Positions 1-15,086 are shown, counted from the first letter of the stretch. The stretch: DNA of 64,000 nucleotides from Primulina eburnea (GCF_022965805.1 NC_133116.1:6076001-6140000), one strand, 5' to 3'. Numbers and translations: made by a program. Notes: generated from the letters alone by a model not told the origin.

Positions 1-453
1 TCGTTACTAGAACCACTGGTTTTAGGTCCATGTTCCAAGGCCGAAGCTTGGAGCTATACGAGTCAAAAAACCTTAACAATAAAGGGTAAATATTTGTGCC
101 TACAAGCAGATGATATGCAGCAACCTGTAAAGCTCGGTTTTATCTGCAGCGACGCCAGTTCGAAATGGGAAGCTATTTCAGACTCTGAGATGCATCTATC
201 TTCAAAACTTAGAAATGGTAGCACTGTTTGCTTGGACATAGATTCAGATAACACAATTGTCACTAGTAGTTGCAAATGCTTGAACAAGAGCGACCATGAG
301 TGTGACCCAGGAAGCCAGTGGTTCAAAATTATCGACAGCACTAGACGTACTACTGATATGAACTTCTTCCTAGCGATGAACTTAATGGTGAGAAACATAG
401 CCAAGAATTTACTTAGTTATATCCAGCTGAGGCATATTTCGACAAGACAATGA
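1..453 (+). CDS. GH5 cellulase-like protein, C-terminal part with ricin-B-like lectin tail (partial)
   Basis: The frame is open from base 1 and ends in a TGA at 451-453, so about 150 C-terminal residues are present and the start lies outside the window. The reading PLVLGPCSKAEAWSY followed by a cysteine-rich segment (KYLCLQA, GFICSDASSKW, STVCLDID, CKCLNKSDHECDPGSQWFKI) matches the tail of plant glycosyl hydrolase family 5 proteins, where a ricin-type beta-trefoil follows the catalytic barrel. The repeated C-x-x and QW-like motifs are those of a carbohydrate-binding trefoil. The catalytic domain is not in the window, so the hydrolase call is inferred from the family. The last 40 residues (after QWFKI) look less conserved. 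No exon junction is needed within this stretch. This is the only host gene on the + strand here. Confidence 0.7.
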   Translation, partial: SLLEPLVLGPCSKAEAWSYTSQKTLTIKGKYLCLQADDMQQPVKLGFICSDASSKWEAISDSEMHLSSKLRNGSTVCLDIDSDNTIVTSSCKCLNKSDHECDPGSQWFKIIDSTRRTTDMNFFLAMNLMVRNIAKNLLSYIQLRHISTRQ

Positions 454-2224
454 TTTGCATGGGCATATTGAATTCTATAGTTATATCTATTGTATTGTTG
501 TATAAAATTCAAAAATCAAGATACTTGTCGCAAGATAACAGAGAACTAAAACAGAACCACAGATTTCAACAGAACAACTTGAACTCTTGACCTACAGATT
601 TGTCTTCCCATTTTTGCCCCGTCATTAACATCTATGATGGCCCATTTGGATTCTTATTCAAGGAGATAACTTAAACGAGATGAATTATAAGCAGTAAGTA
701 TTCAATGGAGTTTGCCCCACATATATTTGTCATTTCTCTGTCAATGTTTAAAACATGAAAAAAAAAAATTTGCAAGATATTGAATTGAATGGTTTGTGGG
801 AATCGTGAATAAAGCTATAGTTCTTTCGTTGACAGTGGTTTCTGATTCAAGAAGCCTACGCTGTAAGCTGTTGTTCCTAAAAAATGTGAACTCCCATTAT
901 GTCAATCTACTAGAAAATGCAAATTATACAACACAAATAGTTAACCTAACAGCCCAAGGAGACCTGGAACAGCTCATAGTTACCAGATGCGCGAGGAATC
1001 TGTATCCTTAGTCTAGGAATAAAAGCACAGAGAAGGATTTTATATCTTGTTTCAACACAAACTCCTTTCTTCTCGTCTCATATTCTTCCTCAGCATTGCT
1101 TAATTCGTTGTTTTCAACAAAAGCTTTTGGAATAACTCGAGCGTTAGTGCCCACATCGTCTGTGATACCAGGCGTGGATTTAGTGGGGGCGGCAAAAAAG
1201 AATGAAATTTGATTCTTCTATGCCACATCCCTCTCGGGTTGATGGAACACACAAGGAAAACCCTGAATTCACCCAATTTATCCCCAAAATTTGAACTTTA
1301 ACCAAACCCAAGACTCAAACTTGAAACAAGAAACATAGAATCATAAATGAAACTTAACCCTCCAAAATGTCAAATCCAGATTACATGCCCATTACGCAGA
1401 AATTAGTTTCCACTTTCCACCCAAAAATTCGATCTTTTATTGAATACACTCTCTATTTCACTCAGTTATGGAAGAGACTCTCAAATTTGATGCAAACATA
1501 AACCTCAACTGGATGAAAACAGGATACAAACCTGCAAAGCATCTGCCATTTAGCCATGAAATTACAAATTTAGAGTAGTTTCTAACCTCAGGATCCATTA
1601 AGCGTAATAATCATATGCAGCGAAACAATTTCTACCAACATGAAATCAAAATCCGACTAAAAAATGTTCTCAGCAAGCAGACTGCAGTCTGAAGTGGTTC
1701 GGGAAATTGGGGGTAGCATGGGTGCCCAATTCCGAGCTCAGAGTTGTTCCTCTCTCAGTCGGCACTCGGATACCTGAGCTCTAAGAAGCCCAACTCCTGC
1801 ACACAAAACAAACCACAGACGTGAATGGGTGCCGGAAAGGTTTCCGACTTGCTCACTTTGATTGACGCTCAAATCAATAACAGAGACGAAAAATAGAACG
1901 CTACGGAGAACATAAATGATAAATGCAAGTGAGAGAGATATCAGAATCAAATCCTTTTTTGAACAAGAGCTTATCCGGAAATTAATTTTCTGTATTCTTT
2001 TATCTCTAATATTTTTTAATATGAACGATCAATCAAAAAATTAGACATCCGTTAATTCTGGGTTTGAATTACCATGATTTTCCTCCAATTTTATCTTTAT
2101 CCACATGCTGCATACGCATGATTGCACCGTCATGCTTGATCAAGACCGTATATAACCTTATTAACATAAAGATCATGTTAGGTTAGCCGTTTATCATTGT
2201 GTCAAAAATTATAGTTATATGCCA
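454..2224. other. intergenic, no gene recognised
   Basis: AT-rich DNA with several short open frames (for example 796-1011 + and 1738-1950 -) that match no family I know and show no splice or codon signature. The first 200 bases probably include the 3' UTR of the GH5-like gene. A phrase near 1175-1195 (GTGGATTTAGTGGGGGCGG) resembles common plant repeat ends, but no element boundary is visible. Confidence 0.5.
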
Positions 2225-3140
2225 ACACACAATTTTATTATCTTATATTTGTGACAAGACACAGTACAAATGCAAATGAATTTGGATATTAGACCCATGA
2301 GTTTAGGAAAGTTGCGTGTCTATCTTCTCATGATGTCTCATATCTCTTATAAATCAGTTTGAGTAGATCTCATGTGAGACCGTCTCACGGATCTCAATCT
2401 GTGAGACGGGTCAACCCTACTCATATTTACCATAAAAAGTAGTATTCTTAGCATAAAAAGCAATACTATTTCATGGATTACCCATATAAAGATCCGTCTC
2501 ACAAAATTTAACCCGTGAGACCGTCTCACACAAGTTTTTGCCAATCAGTTTTATCATATCTCTACCATCGATCATGACCTCAGACAATATTACCCGTTAA
2601 GACCTGACATCACTCTTTTATTGTCCACAGAGCCAACTAGATCAAGCAGCGCAACGTTAGCAGTTTGACGCAGGAGAATTTTCCAAGAGATCACCCATCT
2701 CAGTACTACTTTCAGTCATGAATGTTTTACCCAATATTTCACCCAATAAGTATATAAATATGCTTCGGGAGAATTGAACTCACGACTTTGCTTTGATATC
2801 AATTGTTAAGATTAAAAGTTTACCACTGGGCTCAAATATATAACTGCTAGTCAAGACACAACTTTATTTTCTTATATTTGTTGCAACTCAGAGTGCATAT
2901 ACTTGAGTGCTAATTAGTCGGTCTGTTATGCTCAAGAGTCTGGGGATGTGTGTATCTATTCGCTGATATTATCTCATATCCATTAAAGACCAGTGTTACA
3001 ATTTCATTACTGCTGATTATGTCCTCAATATAGACAATAATACCCCTTAAAAACTGACATCACTCTCTTACAACTTACTTAGCCAACCAGATCAAATGGC
3101 ATCACGCGAGCAACTTGACGCATGAGAATTTTCTAAGAGT
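2225..3140 (+). repeat. diverged direct duplication, two copies of an old repeat
   Basis: Two related stretches lie in tandem, about 2225-2660 and 2860-3140. Both begin with an ACACAA-T-TTATTxTCTTATATTTGT phrase. Both continue through TCTCATATC and GACAATA-TACC-TTAA, and end with CTGACATCACTCT and AGCCAAC-AGATCAA. The first copy is interrupted by the MITE at 2361-2542. Divergence is high, so this is an old, probably transposon-derived repeat of unknown class. Confidence 0.55.
2361..2542 (+). mobile_element. 182-bp MITE, family M1, 9-bp target duplication
   Basis: Flanked by perfect 9-bp copies of AATCAGTTT (2352-2360 and 2543-2551). Both ends contain the palindromic core GTGAGACCGTCTCAC, preceded by GAGTAGATCTCAT on the left. 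The right end is ACAAGTTTTTGCC. There is no coding capacity. A 9-bp duplication points to mobilisation by a Mutator-like transposase, which is an inference because no transposase is in the window. Confidence 0.85.
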
Positions 3141-3458
3141 TCACTCATCCTAATATTATTCTACTAAGGTACGCTTGACCTAACATAACAAAATACACTA
3201 ATTAAGTAAAGGATATCATCTTCTAATTATTTTGCTAAATATGTTATTTTGGTCCCAAGATCCCCAAATACTATGACCAAGGGGCCTCTTGCCTTCTCTC
3301 CTCTGTCTCATAATTCAGACTTCCCGAACACTGTTACCATCAACTTAAGGAGACAATCTCTTCTGATGTTGTCGTGTATCTCATAGAGCTATTTTGCTCG
3401 ATCTACGTCTTAGTAGGCCCAATGACTATCTGTGGCATCTCCACAATCATTTATAAAA

Positions 3459-3640
3459 GAGTGAGTCTCATGTGAGACCGTCTCACGGATCATAATCTGT
3501 GAGACGGGTCAACCCTACCCATATTCACACTAAAAAGTAATACTCTTAGCATAAAAAGTGATACTTTTTCATGGGTGACCCAAATAAGAGATCCGTCTCA
3601 CAAATAATACCCGTGAGACCGTCTCACACAAATTTTTGCC
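3459..3640 (+). mobile_element. 182-bp MITE, family M1
   Basis: Same length and ends as the copy at 2361, flanked by perfect 9-bp TTTATAAAA (3450-3458 and 3641-3649). The interior carries the family phrase ACTCTTAGCATAAAAAGTG and GGGTGACCCAAATAAGAG. Confidence 0.87.
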
Positions 3641-3994
3641 TTTATAAAAATTGTTTCTAGGCACGTAAATTTTTTATTTTAAGCAAATAGGACTATTTTT
3701 AGTTTTATCTTGATCTCAAAAATAAATAAATTTTAGAAAAGAATTTTTTTATATAAAAAAGAAAATAATTCGATATGCTTGAAAAAGAAAATTAAATTTT
3801 TATTTGTGTATTATTACTACACGATTAGTTGGATTCAGTCCTCAACAAGAAACATATTTAAGATTCAGTTCTCATGTCAAATAAAATTAGTTTCGACTAA
3901 ATGGTTTTCCTATATGTGTGTGTGTGTTTTTTTTTTTAAATTAACTCCATGAAATTAGAGATCTAAAAATCATAGTTGATATACCCAATGTAAA
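3641..3994. other. AT-rich spacer, nothing recognised
   Basis: A/T-rich sequence between the MITE and the solo LTR, with a short TG run near 3916 and a T run near 3928. No gene or element end is visible. Confidence 0.5.
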
Positions 3995-4618
3995 TGTGGG
4001 GACCCGGACGCTAATCAAGTTCTTAATCATGTTTGGGACTAATTAATCAATCATAAAACAGGGTCTAAATTTTTTTTTTTCAAATACAAAGCGGAAACGT
4101 AATGTAATTTAATCAAATTACATATTAAACATGAACATACAAATCTCGTGTTATCTACAAGAGTTCAACTAGGTCCAACTACATATCAGTGCTGAATCCT
4201 ATGTTGCTTCGAAGCCCGGATCTCCACGCTATCTAATCTTCTCTCATCCTTTTCTTGACCCTGATCCAGCCCCACCTGTTGTCATGCACACATACAAAAC
4301 AAGACAACAGCCGGATAACTCCGGTGAGATATAAATATCTCAGTATAAACAATGTAAACATGCAGTCATATAAAAGCATATACGAAAGCATATAAGAATT
4401 ATTCATAACATGTCTCCCATCAGAAACATAAATCCATAGCAAATATTCAATAATCATGAATGGTATAAACAATGTAAATCAACATGTCATATCAGACTCA
4501 ACTCAACCGACCCGTCGTCTCAGACTCGACTCCACTGACGCGTCGTCTCAGACACGACTCAACTCTAACCTAGGGATCCCGATGTCTGAATAATAATAAT
4601 TATACCGAATCTCAGTCG

Positions 4619-4927
4619 ATAGGAATGAATCAATCCCTAACGGCATCGATATAATTCATATATCCAGTGTCTGGGCGAATCAGCCGCAGAATTGACGACT
4701 CAGTCAATAACCTGACGAATCAGCCGGTAATTAGGCGAATCAGCCAATAATCAGACAACTCAGTCTGTAATTAAGCGAATCAGCTTAAGGTTAGACGAAT
4801 CAGTCAATAACCCGACGAATCAGCCGGTGACTAGGCGAATCAGCCTATGACTCAACGACTCGGTAATCAATACATACAGTCAGTATCTAAACAAATCAAT
4901 CAATGACTAGCGAATCAGCAGTCATTA
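4619..4927 (+). repeat. array of short hairpins with constant GAATCA-type loop, roughly 20-bp period
   Basis: About eleven units share a central GAATCA (variants GACTCA, AACTCA). It is flanked by arms that pair with each other but differ from unit to unit: ATTGAC/GTCAAT (4691), CAGAC/GTCTG (4753), TTAAGC/GCTTAA (4771), TAGGC/GCCTA (4832), GGTTA+GAC / GTC+TAACC (4789), TCTG+GGC / GCC+CAGA (4669), AATGACT+GC / GC+AGTCATT (4903). Unpaired one- or two-base bulges occur in some units. The array lies inside the solo LTR. It is either a degenerate tandem repeat or a row of maintained structures. Confidence 0.75.
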
Positions 4928-5705
4928 CATGCAGTGGCTATAAATCAATAGACTACAATCATCAATCTCATCAATTACAAGAATCAATGTAATAAACTAA
5001 GTATGTGATTTAGGGAAACTCGAGTCAAACCTTCCTCGAGTTGTGCAATCCCAACACAACATTAATTTATACCTTTCTTTCTGATACTCTGACTCTGTCG
5101 AAGTCTCGAACTCAAAGCCTGTCAATACTCAATCTGACATTGACAATATCAAGGAGTATAATATCAATACATTACTCCAATTCAATCTGTTCTGCACAAT
5201 GCTCAATCTAATTCAATATTGACGGCATAACGGTATAATCTCCATATACCCAGCAATACCATATCAATCAGATATTAATTCTCACGTCTCATAATCGATA
5301 ATTACACAATTCTGATATCAATTTAATTTCAACAATTCATAATAATTCCATATGGTATTTATTCTTCAATCCGGTTTCGATTATACGATGTCTAACATGC
5401 CAAGAACATCATATATGAATCATATCAGATTCTGACAATACCATATTTTCAAATCATATTCCAACGTAGCAAAACTTACGTCAAGTCGTAGCCTACTTTG
5501 ATAAGAATTCGATACCGAAGTCGGATTCAAAATCGGACGGCGGATTGATCGTAAATCAAAATCTAAAATTGAAAGCAATTCTTTCCTCAGCCTTCGTTTT
5601 CTTTCCTTTTTCTGAAGAATCTCGGTTGTGTATATATATATATATATATACATACACGTAACATGCAACAAGCCAAGTGGCTCCCTTTCATTCTTCATGA
5701 CTGGC

Positions 5706-5982
5706 GCATATGCGCGCTCAGCACCGCGCATATGCGCCGAAGGTTCGGCCCGGCATTTTTTCTTCTCGCGCATATGCGCCGTCAATCTCGCGCATATGCG
5801 CCATACCTCCTGCCCTTCACGCGCATGTGCGCCATCTACATCGCGCATATGCGCCGAGCTCTCTGGAGTTCTTCCTCGGCATTTCACCTACCTCGCGCAT
5901 ATGCGCGCCCTGTCTCGCGCATATGCGCGAGAGGTTCTGGACAATCCGCGCATGTGCGCGCTTACACGCCGCGCATGTGCGC
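5706..5982 (+). repeat. ten copies of palindrome GCGCATATGCGC
   Basis: Ten 12-bp self-complementary sites, seven to eight GCGCATATGCGC and the rest GCGCATGTGCGC, stand 20-52 bp apart (about 5706, 5727, 5769, 5790, 5820, 5841, 5893, 5917, 5947, 5971). The intervening spacers do not resemble each other. They lie shortly downstream of the TA-rich stretch at 5629 within the solo LTR. ORFs on both strands through here encode repeated RICA/HMR/AYAR peptides only because of this palindrome. Confidence 0.85.
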
Positions 5983-6159
5983 AAATGCACACCCTCGCAC
6001 ATATATTCCGTGTCTGTTTTCGTCTTTCCCGGTCCACTCCGTTCCGTCTATAATCACTTCAATCAATCAAGAAATCATTCCAGATTAATCTAAGATTACG
6101 GTAATTATACCCAAATCATTTCAAATTACGGTAATCAAATTCTCGGGCCTTACAGTAAA

Positions 6160-7212
6160 TCGATTGATATTAATAGTTGAAAAAAACTTTGCTTTAGTTT
6201 GAATGTTTTAGACCAACATTTGTAATATTAGTGCTATGATAAGTACTTATTTTGTATATTATTATTGCACAATTTCAATGATAAGTACTTATTTTTTACC
6301 CAAAAAAGGTCAACCTGAAATAGACAACACATGTGGGCAGAGAGTTCAAACAAAATCTTGAGAGACTGGATCATAATTTATGTTTTGGGAGAAAATTACA
6401 TTTTTAGTCATATAAGTTGTATTTTTTTATTTTTTGTCTTGCTAATATTTAATTTCATTTTTAGTCATATAACTTATTTTGTTTTTCATTTTCGGTCATT
6501 GAAATTTCATTTTTAGGCTTATAAATTGTATGTTTTTTTGGTCATTTTTTGACTCATTCATCTTGTCTTCTGTAAAAAAAAGAAAAAAAAAACCAAAAAT
6601 TTAAAAATATACGAGTTAAAGGAATAAAAATGAATATACATATACATACAAGTTTAAAATTGAAAATTCACTATGACAAGAACAAAATTGAAAGAAAAAA
6701 TATAAGTTTAAGGAGTATACGAAATTCACGTTATAAAAAAAATATAAATTTACCGTTAACAAGACTAAAAAAAAAATACAATTAACTCAATCCTAAGTTC
6801 CCCTTATTTTTATATAGATTGCCGTTGCCATTTAAATGGAAACACGATCAGAAAAATTCCCACGAAGATCACTGAATGAATTAGAATTTATTCAAATCAA
6901 ATCAAATAAAGAAAGAAAATCTAATTACCAAATATTTGCATCAATGTACCCGCCATAACCAAGCGCCGCATACAAGAATCCAACAAACGTTGATCGTCAA
7001 TAGAAGATTTATCGAAAAATAAATTTAATTTGATCCTATTTTAAAACTTCCACTATTTGTTTATGAGAAGAAAAAGAGATGATCGAAGGACTTCGTACCA
7101 TAGAACGGGACAAAGAAATTCAAAAACAAATAAAAAAAGGAGAAAAAGAACTTCAGAAATTTACTCGTTTAAATTTTTTTTCTGAGAATCAATACGTATA
7201 TAAAGTGGAGAG
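6160..7212. other. intergenic, AT-rich
   Basis: No gene seen. Bases 6390-6700 contain the phrase TTTTTAGTCATATAA twice and an A-rich opposite half, which is the look of a degraded inverted-repeat element common in plants. Bases 7200 downwards would hold the 3' UTR of the SMR gene on the minus strand. Confidence 0.45.
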
Positions 7213-7521
7213 TTAGATAAAACTATTCCGACACAGGCGTTTGGAAATTCTTTGGCCTTTCCCATGATGATAGCGAATGGGAGAAGATGGTTTTCGTTTC
7301 CTTGGGGCCGGCGGGCATTGCAGTACTCTCGGAATTTTCGAATTTGGAGAAGTTGGAGTCATGGAACCATCTTCTTCTCCATGATCCTCATCTTTTTCCT
7401 CCAATGTTTCCGCCTTTATCATGGGCTTCACTGGACTGCTCAGAGATAGGACAGCCATTCCACGTCTTTCGGTCTCCGCAGCATCTTCCTCGGGTCGATT
7501 GGTCTTTTCCGAAATACCCAT
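7213..7521 (-). CDS. SMR: SIAMESE-related cyclin-dependent kinase inhibitor
   Basis: A single-exon frame of 102 residues. Residues about 55-80 read TPTSPNSKIPRVLQCPPAPRKRKP, written here in two parts: TPTS..NSKIP and CPPAPRKRKP. The first matches the cyclin/CDK-interaction segment and the second the signature CPPAPRK of the SIAMESE/SMR family. Length (about 100 residues), absence of introns and an acidic middle (EEKDEDHGEED) all fit the family. SMR proteins bind CDK-cyclin complexes in the nucleus, restrain mitotic entry and promote endoreduplication, often under stress or developmental control. The C-terminal ISKRLCRN basic stretch may help nuclear entry. A TATA box lies about 155 bp upstream. 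Which SMR subtype it is cannot be told from the short conserved part. Confidence 0.88.
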   Translation of the reverse strand: MGISEKTNRPEEDAAETERRGMAVLSLSSPVKPMIKAETLEEKDEDHGEEDGSMTPTSPNSKIPRVLQCPPAPRKRKPSSPIRYHHGKGQRISKRLCRNSFI

Positions 7522-7675
7522 CTTACCTTCGTATCGAGATTTTCGAAGAGTTTTGAAAATATACGCATGAAATATCTTGAGACCACAAGGGTCGGAACTT
7601 GGAAAAGGTTGAATATTTATTGGTTCGAAGGTGAAGTTTGAGTATCATAAAATTTCTCAGAATTGAGTTTTGTGG

Positions 7676-7683
7676 TATATATA
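7676..7683 (-). promoter_or_regulatory. TATA box of the SMR gene
   Basis: Reads CACTATATATACCAC on the minus strand, about 155 bp upstream of the start codon, leaving room for a 5' UTR of roughly 120 bases. The position and sequence fit a plant core promoter. No initiator or upstream element was assigned. Confidence 0.55.
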
Positions 7684-8535
7684 GTGGAAGATACCTACTA
7701 GGACCGTGAAGGTTATTATTTTTTTCGAGCTATGAAATAATTATTGAATTCATTAAAAAAATATTTTACAAACTCTTTTAATTCTATATAAGTTGGTACA
7801 TAAAATTTTATTTTGGATTATTGAATAACTAATATTTTGACAAGTCAATGTGACCCACACCCGTGATACCAAGAGTCGAGAAAATTAATTAAGTTAATGG
7901 ATTCAGGAATAAACCGATTAAATACTTCTTTAAACGTAATTAATTGTTCACACGTACGTTCATGCACTTTTCTCATAAATCAAATATGAGAGTTTGCCCG
8001 CAAAGTGAACGCGTTTATGCCCCAAGATGGACCACGAATTAATTAGAAATTATAAGAAAACTTGTGTTTTAATGGTCCTGATAAATTTATATCATGTAAT
8101 CATAAGGGGAAATTCGCCGGAGCAACAACAAAATCAGGTTGATGCCGGTTAACACAAGCTACCCTCGGGGTACTACCTCCGGAGCATCCAATGCTCCAAC
8201 TTTTCATCATGGTCAAGAAAACGTGGGTGAATGTTTTCTGTATGGCCAAGAAAAATTGGGTAGTTGTATGCTCCTCAGATGTCGTGCCAAACCAACCTCA
8301 AAGCCAGGCAATATGTACTAATATGCTATAACAGGAAGCCCACCAATTTGTCTGTAGAATGTATAATATTCGACAGAGCTGAGTTATTTTACAATTCTAT
8401 TAAGCATAAGGTAACTGTAAGATTCATGTCTTTTTGAACAAAATGAGATAAAACGTAACAGCATATGACAAATTTTTGAACAGGGTAGTGTGAGATTCAC
8501 TACGTGAAGGCAACATGCAAGACATCCATAACCTT
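7684..8535. other. intergenic between SMR promoter and GGT 3' end
   Basis: Mostly AT-rich, with one richer patch at 8100-8330 that carries a 60-residue open frame without known features. Bases 8340-8535 probably hold the 3' UTR of the aminotransferase on the minus strand. Confidence 0.45.
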
Positions 8536-12439
<3,904 letters not shown>

Positions 12440-13570
12440 GATGCAGCGCGAGCTTTCTCACAACCGGGCAAATTATCAGATACGGAGAGCTAATTGCTAT
12501 GCACCTGAAAATTGTGCAAAGAAATTCATTTATTTGGTCTGGGAATAAGGTGTGAATATGCAAGACAAATTATGAGAATGGCTAAAACTCGCATTTCCAA
12601 TAGCATATTTGGCATCCCCCATAAACAGAGATACAAACTCTTTCACAGTAACCCATTTACGAGCAATACTTTTAAACAAACGCATCTAAAAAGTCCATGG
12701 ATTGCTAAAGAAGCAAGAAATTTTAAACGAGCTTTCTTAAACGAATTATTAATTCAATGGAATTTAATTAAGCACTATTCAAGAATTTCAGACAAACTAA
12801 GATATACGGGGAAAAATGATCACAAAGAAAACAAAACACATACACACTAGCAAATCATTCTCCAATCAAAAGAAGATATAAATACTTTTTTCCTTCACGT
12901 GGAGCTCTAATCGAATCACAGTTAGCCAGGGGCGGACCCAATGGGCCGGTGGAAGAATGAAAATCTAATGCTTAAATCTTCTAAAACATATAAGTTACGC
13001 CTCGATTCCGTGGAGCCACAATCCCGGGGTTTCTGGGTCGGCCACCACATAAAACACACAACCGATCAAGAAAATGAGGGGGAAAAAATCAATCTTTATA
13101 AACGTAAACCCAGACTTATATCCCCCATGGACAAACAAACACCGATTGGCATAATTGAGCACTGCTAAATATCTTCTTGATGCGTTTATTTTTCTCATGA
13201 GCATGTTCACCGTGAAGAGTAGCGTAGCTACCTCTGAAGCTCTCCTGGGTGGGCTCTGTCACATAAAAACCCACTGAAAACAAAATGATGTCTTATTTTT
13301 TGGGTATATTTTTCGAAATCTGCATTTGTAAAGTGGATATTCATGTTTATGTGGCAAGATGAGAAGACATATATTCTGCGGCAAAACCACAACCACTGAA
13401 GAGGGTTGGATGGATTTTTTTGGAATTTCAGGGAAATATTTTGGAGTTTGTGATAGATGAAGAGTGGCTCAACTTCAATTCAAACTCAGTTCTTATTTGC
13501 GGATGCAGTTTCTCGTCAAATTTTATCAAAATCTAATGATAATTTCAATATAAAATATCAAAGGATAGAT
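12440..13570. other. 5' UTR/promoter region of GGT
   Basis: On the minus strand a plausible acceptor (TTTCAG before GTGCATAGC) at about 12505 suggests a 5' UTR intron, with the transcription start perhaps near 13200-13400. A short GGGGCGGACCCAATGGG phrase at about 12929 is a common plant repeat end. ORFs at 12512-12850 and 12941-13168 have no known features and are rejected. Confidence 0.4.
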
Positions 13571-13749
13571 TAGGTGTATTGTGAGATGGTCTTACGAATT
13601 TTTATCTGTGTAACAGGTCAACGTATTGATATTCACGATAAAAAATAATATTTTTAGAATAAAAAAATAATATTTTTCATGGATGACCCAAATAAGAGAT
13701 CTGTCTCACAAAATACGACCCATGAGACCATCTTACACAAATTTTTGCT
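13571..13749 (+). mobile_element. diverged M1 MITE copy
   Basis: Carries the order of family phrases (GTGAGATGGTCTTAC, AACAGGTCAAC, TTCATGGATGACCCAAATAAG, CATGAGACCATCTTACACAA, TTTTTGC) with many substitutions. No target duplication can be recognised any more. Confidence 0.7.
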
Positions 13750-13890
13750 CAAATCATAATTGTTGTAAATATCGATATATAATATAAAATTGTTGTATCT
13801 TTAACATTAATTTATAATTGATCTATATATTAAATATTTATCAAACGTCAATCCAAATAATTGCACATGAAATTACACTATTACATTGAA

Positions 13891-14044
13891 GAGTGACTCT
13901 CATGTGAACGGGTCAACTCTACTCATATTTACAATAAAAAGTAATACTCTAAGCATAAAAAGTAATATTTTTTTATGGATGACTCAAATAAGAGATCTGT
14001 CTCATAAATACAATCCGTGAGACCGTCTCACACAAGTTTTTGCC
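13891..14044 (+). mobile_element. M1 MITE copy with internal deletion
   Basis: Starts GAGTGACTCTCATGTGA and ends CACAAGTTTTTGCC. It is flanked by TACATTGAA (13882-13890) and TACATTTAA (14045-14053), 8 of 9 identical. About 28 bp shorter than the intact copies, because part of the left palindrome is lost. Confidence 0.8.
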
Positions 14045-14276
14045 TACATTTAATATAAATTTTATTTATATTAATTAATTATTAAAATGATTAAATTGTA
14101 ATTATCATCTAATCTTAAATTTAATTGATCAAATTAAGATAGTGTTTATTTCCTATGATAAACATAGGATCATAGCGCTAACTTTATCGACTAATACTCT
14201 TTAGAACGGAAGAAAATAAGATTAATGCATTTACTTCTCAAAAATAATATATGAAATGCATATTATTAAAAATTGT

Positions 14277-14438
14277 GCACAAAAATTTTTATGAGACCGT
14301 CTTACGGATTACTTTTATGAAATAGATCTCTTATCCAACCCGACCCATGACAAGTATTACTTTCATTTCAAAAAAATTATTACTTTAACTCTAGACCAGG
14401 TCAACCCGTCTCACGATCGTCTCACAAGAGGCCTACTC
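14277..14438 (-). mobile_element. diverged M1 MITE copy, inverted
   Basis: In reverse orientation: CAAAAATTTTTATGAGACCGTCTTACGG at the left (in part), CGATCGTCTCACAAGAGGCCTACTC at the right. The interior is strongly altered and no clear duplication remains. Confidence 0.6.
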
Positions 14439-15086
14439 AAATTTATAAAACATGAATAAAAATCAAATAATTTAAGATATTATTTGATACATTTATTTTT
14501 ATTTTATCTTTATTCATATAAATTTTTTACTCTATTTATTAATTTAATTTTTAGAAATAAATAATATTTATATCCATTAATTTTGGTAAATTTAAATAAC
14601 TTATATGTAAATCAATAATAATTTATATTTTTCAATAAAAATCATAATCTCAATTTTACAAGCACAAACTAAAAATAAGATTATTAATTATAGACATATC
14701 ACAAAATTATAACTCGTCACTGAATCATAATTTCAAATCAAAAAATGATCAATCAAAGTGAATATGTAGGTGCTTATCTATAATTATTCCCGTCCAATAA
14801 AATTATTTTAATAATCTCAATTTAATTTATCCAATGTGTAATCACATCTCACTGTTCCATATCCAACGTTTTTAATAATCACAATTTTTTATCTCAACAA
14901 ATCACATCCATCCAATCAAACGGGCTTATTGAGTTTACTTTAATTAATTAATAATATATATAATCTAATATCATATATTGGTTTTCAATCGATTTTATAA
15001 TTTTGAATTTTATTGAATATTATTGCATATTTAAATTGTTTAACAAAATATTGCATTCCACCACTTTCCACGAGGTAAGATTATAT
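14439..15086. other. AT-rich intergenic, no gene
   Basis: Very AT-rich sequence without coding signal or recognisable element ends. Confidence 0.5.

Larger units (their letters stand above)
3995..6154 (+). mobile_element. solo LTR of about 2.16 kb (LTR retrotransposon)
   Basis: Starts TGTGGGGACCCGGACG and ends TCTCGGGCCTTACA, that is TG...CA. It is flanked by the 5-bp direct repeat GTAAA (3990-3994 and 6155-6159). No gag or pol reading frame and no internal region is present, so it is best read as a solo LTR left by recombination between two LTRs; an unusually large non-coding element is the alternative. A TA microsatellite lies at 5629-5650. Two arrays of short inverted repeats, listed separately, fill much of it. 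Many ORFs in this interval are low-complexity products of those arrays. Confidence 0.8.

Noticed and set aside
5420..6093. Five overlapping ORFs encoding repeated RICA/HMR/AYAR peptides
   Set aside because: They appear on both strands and several frames only because GCGCATATGCGC is a palindrome without stop codons; no start context or family match.
7080..7190. Possible plastid-derived insertion (GATGATCGAAGGACTTCG...)
   Set aside because: The style recalls plastid coding DNA, but I could not match it to a specific plastid gene by reading.
8139..8321. 60-codon ORF in a slightly GC-richer patch
   Set aside because: No motif, no splice partners, and no conservation evidence available.
12512..13210. 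ORFs upstream of GGT on both strands
   Set aside because: They fall in the probable 5' UTR intron and promoter, with no family similarity.
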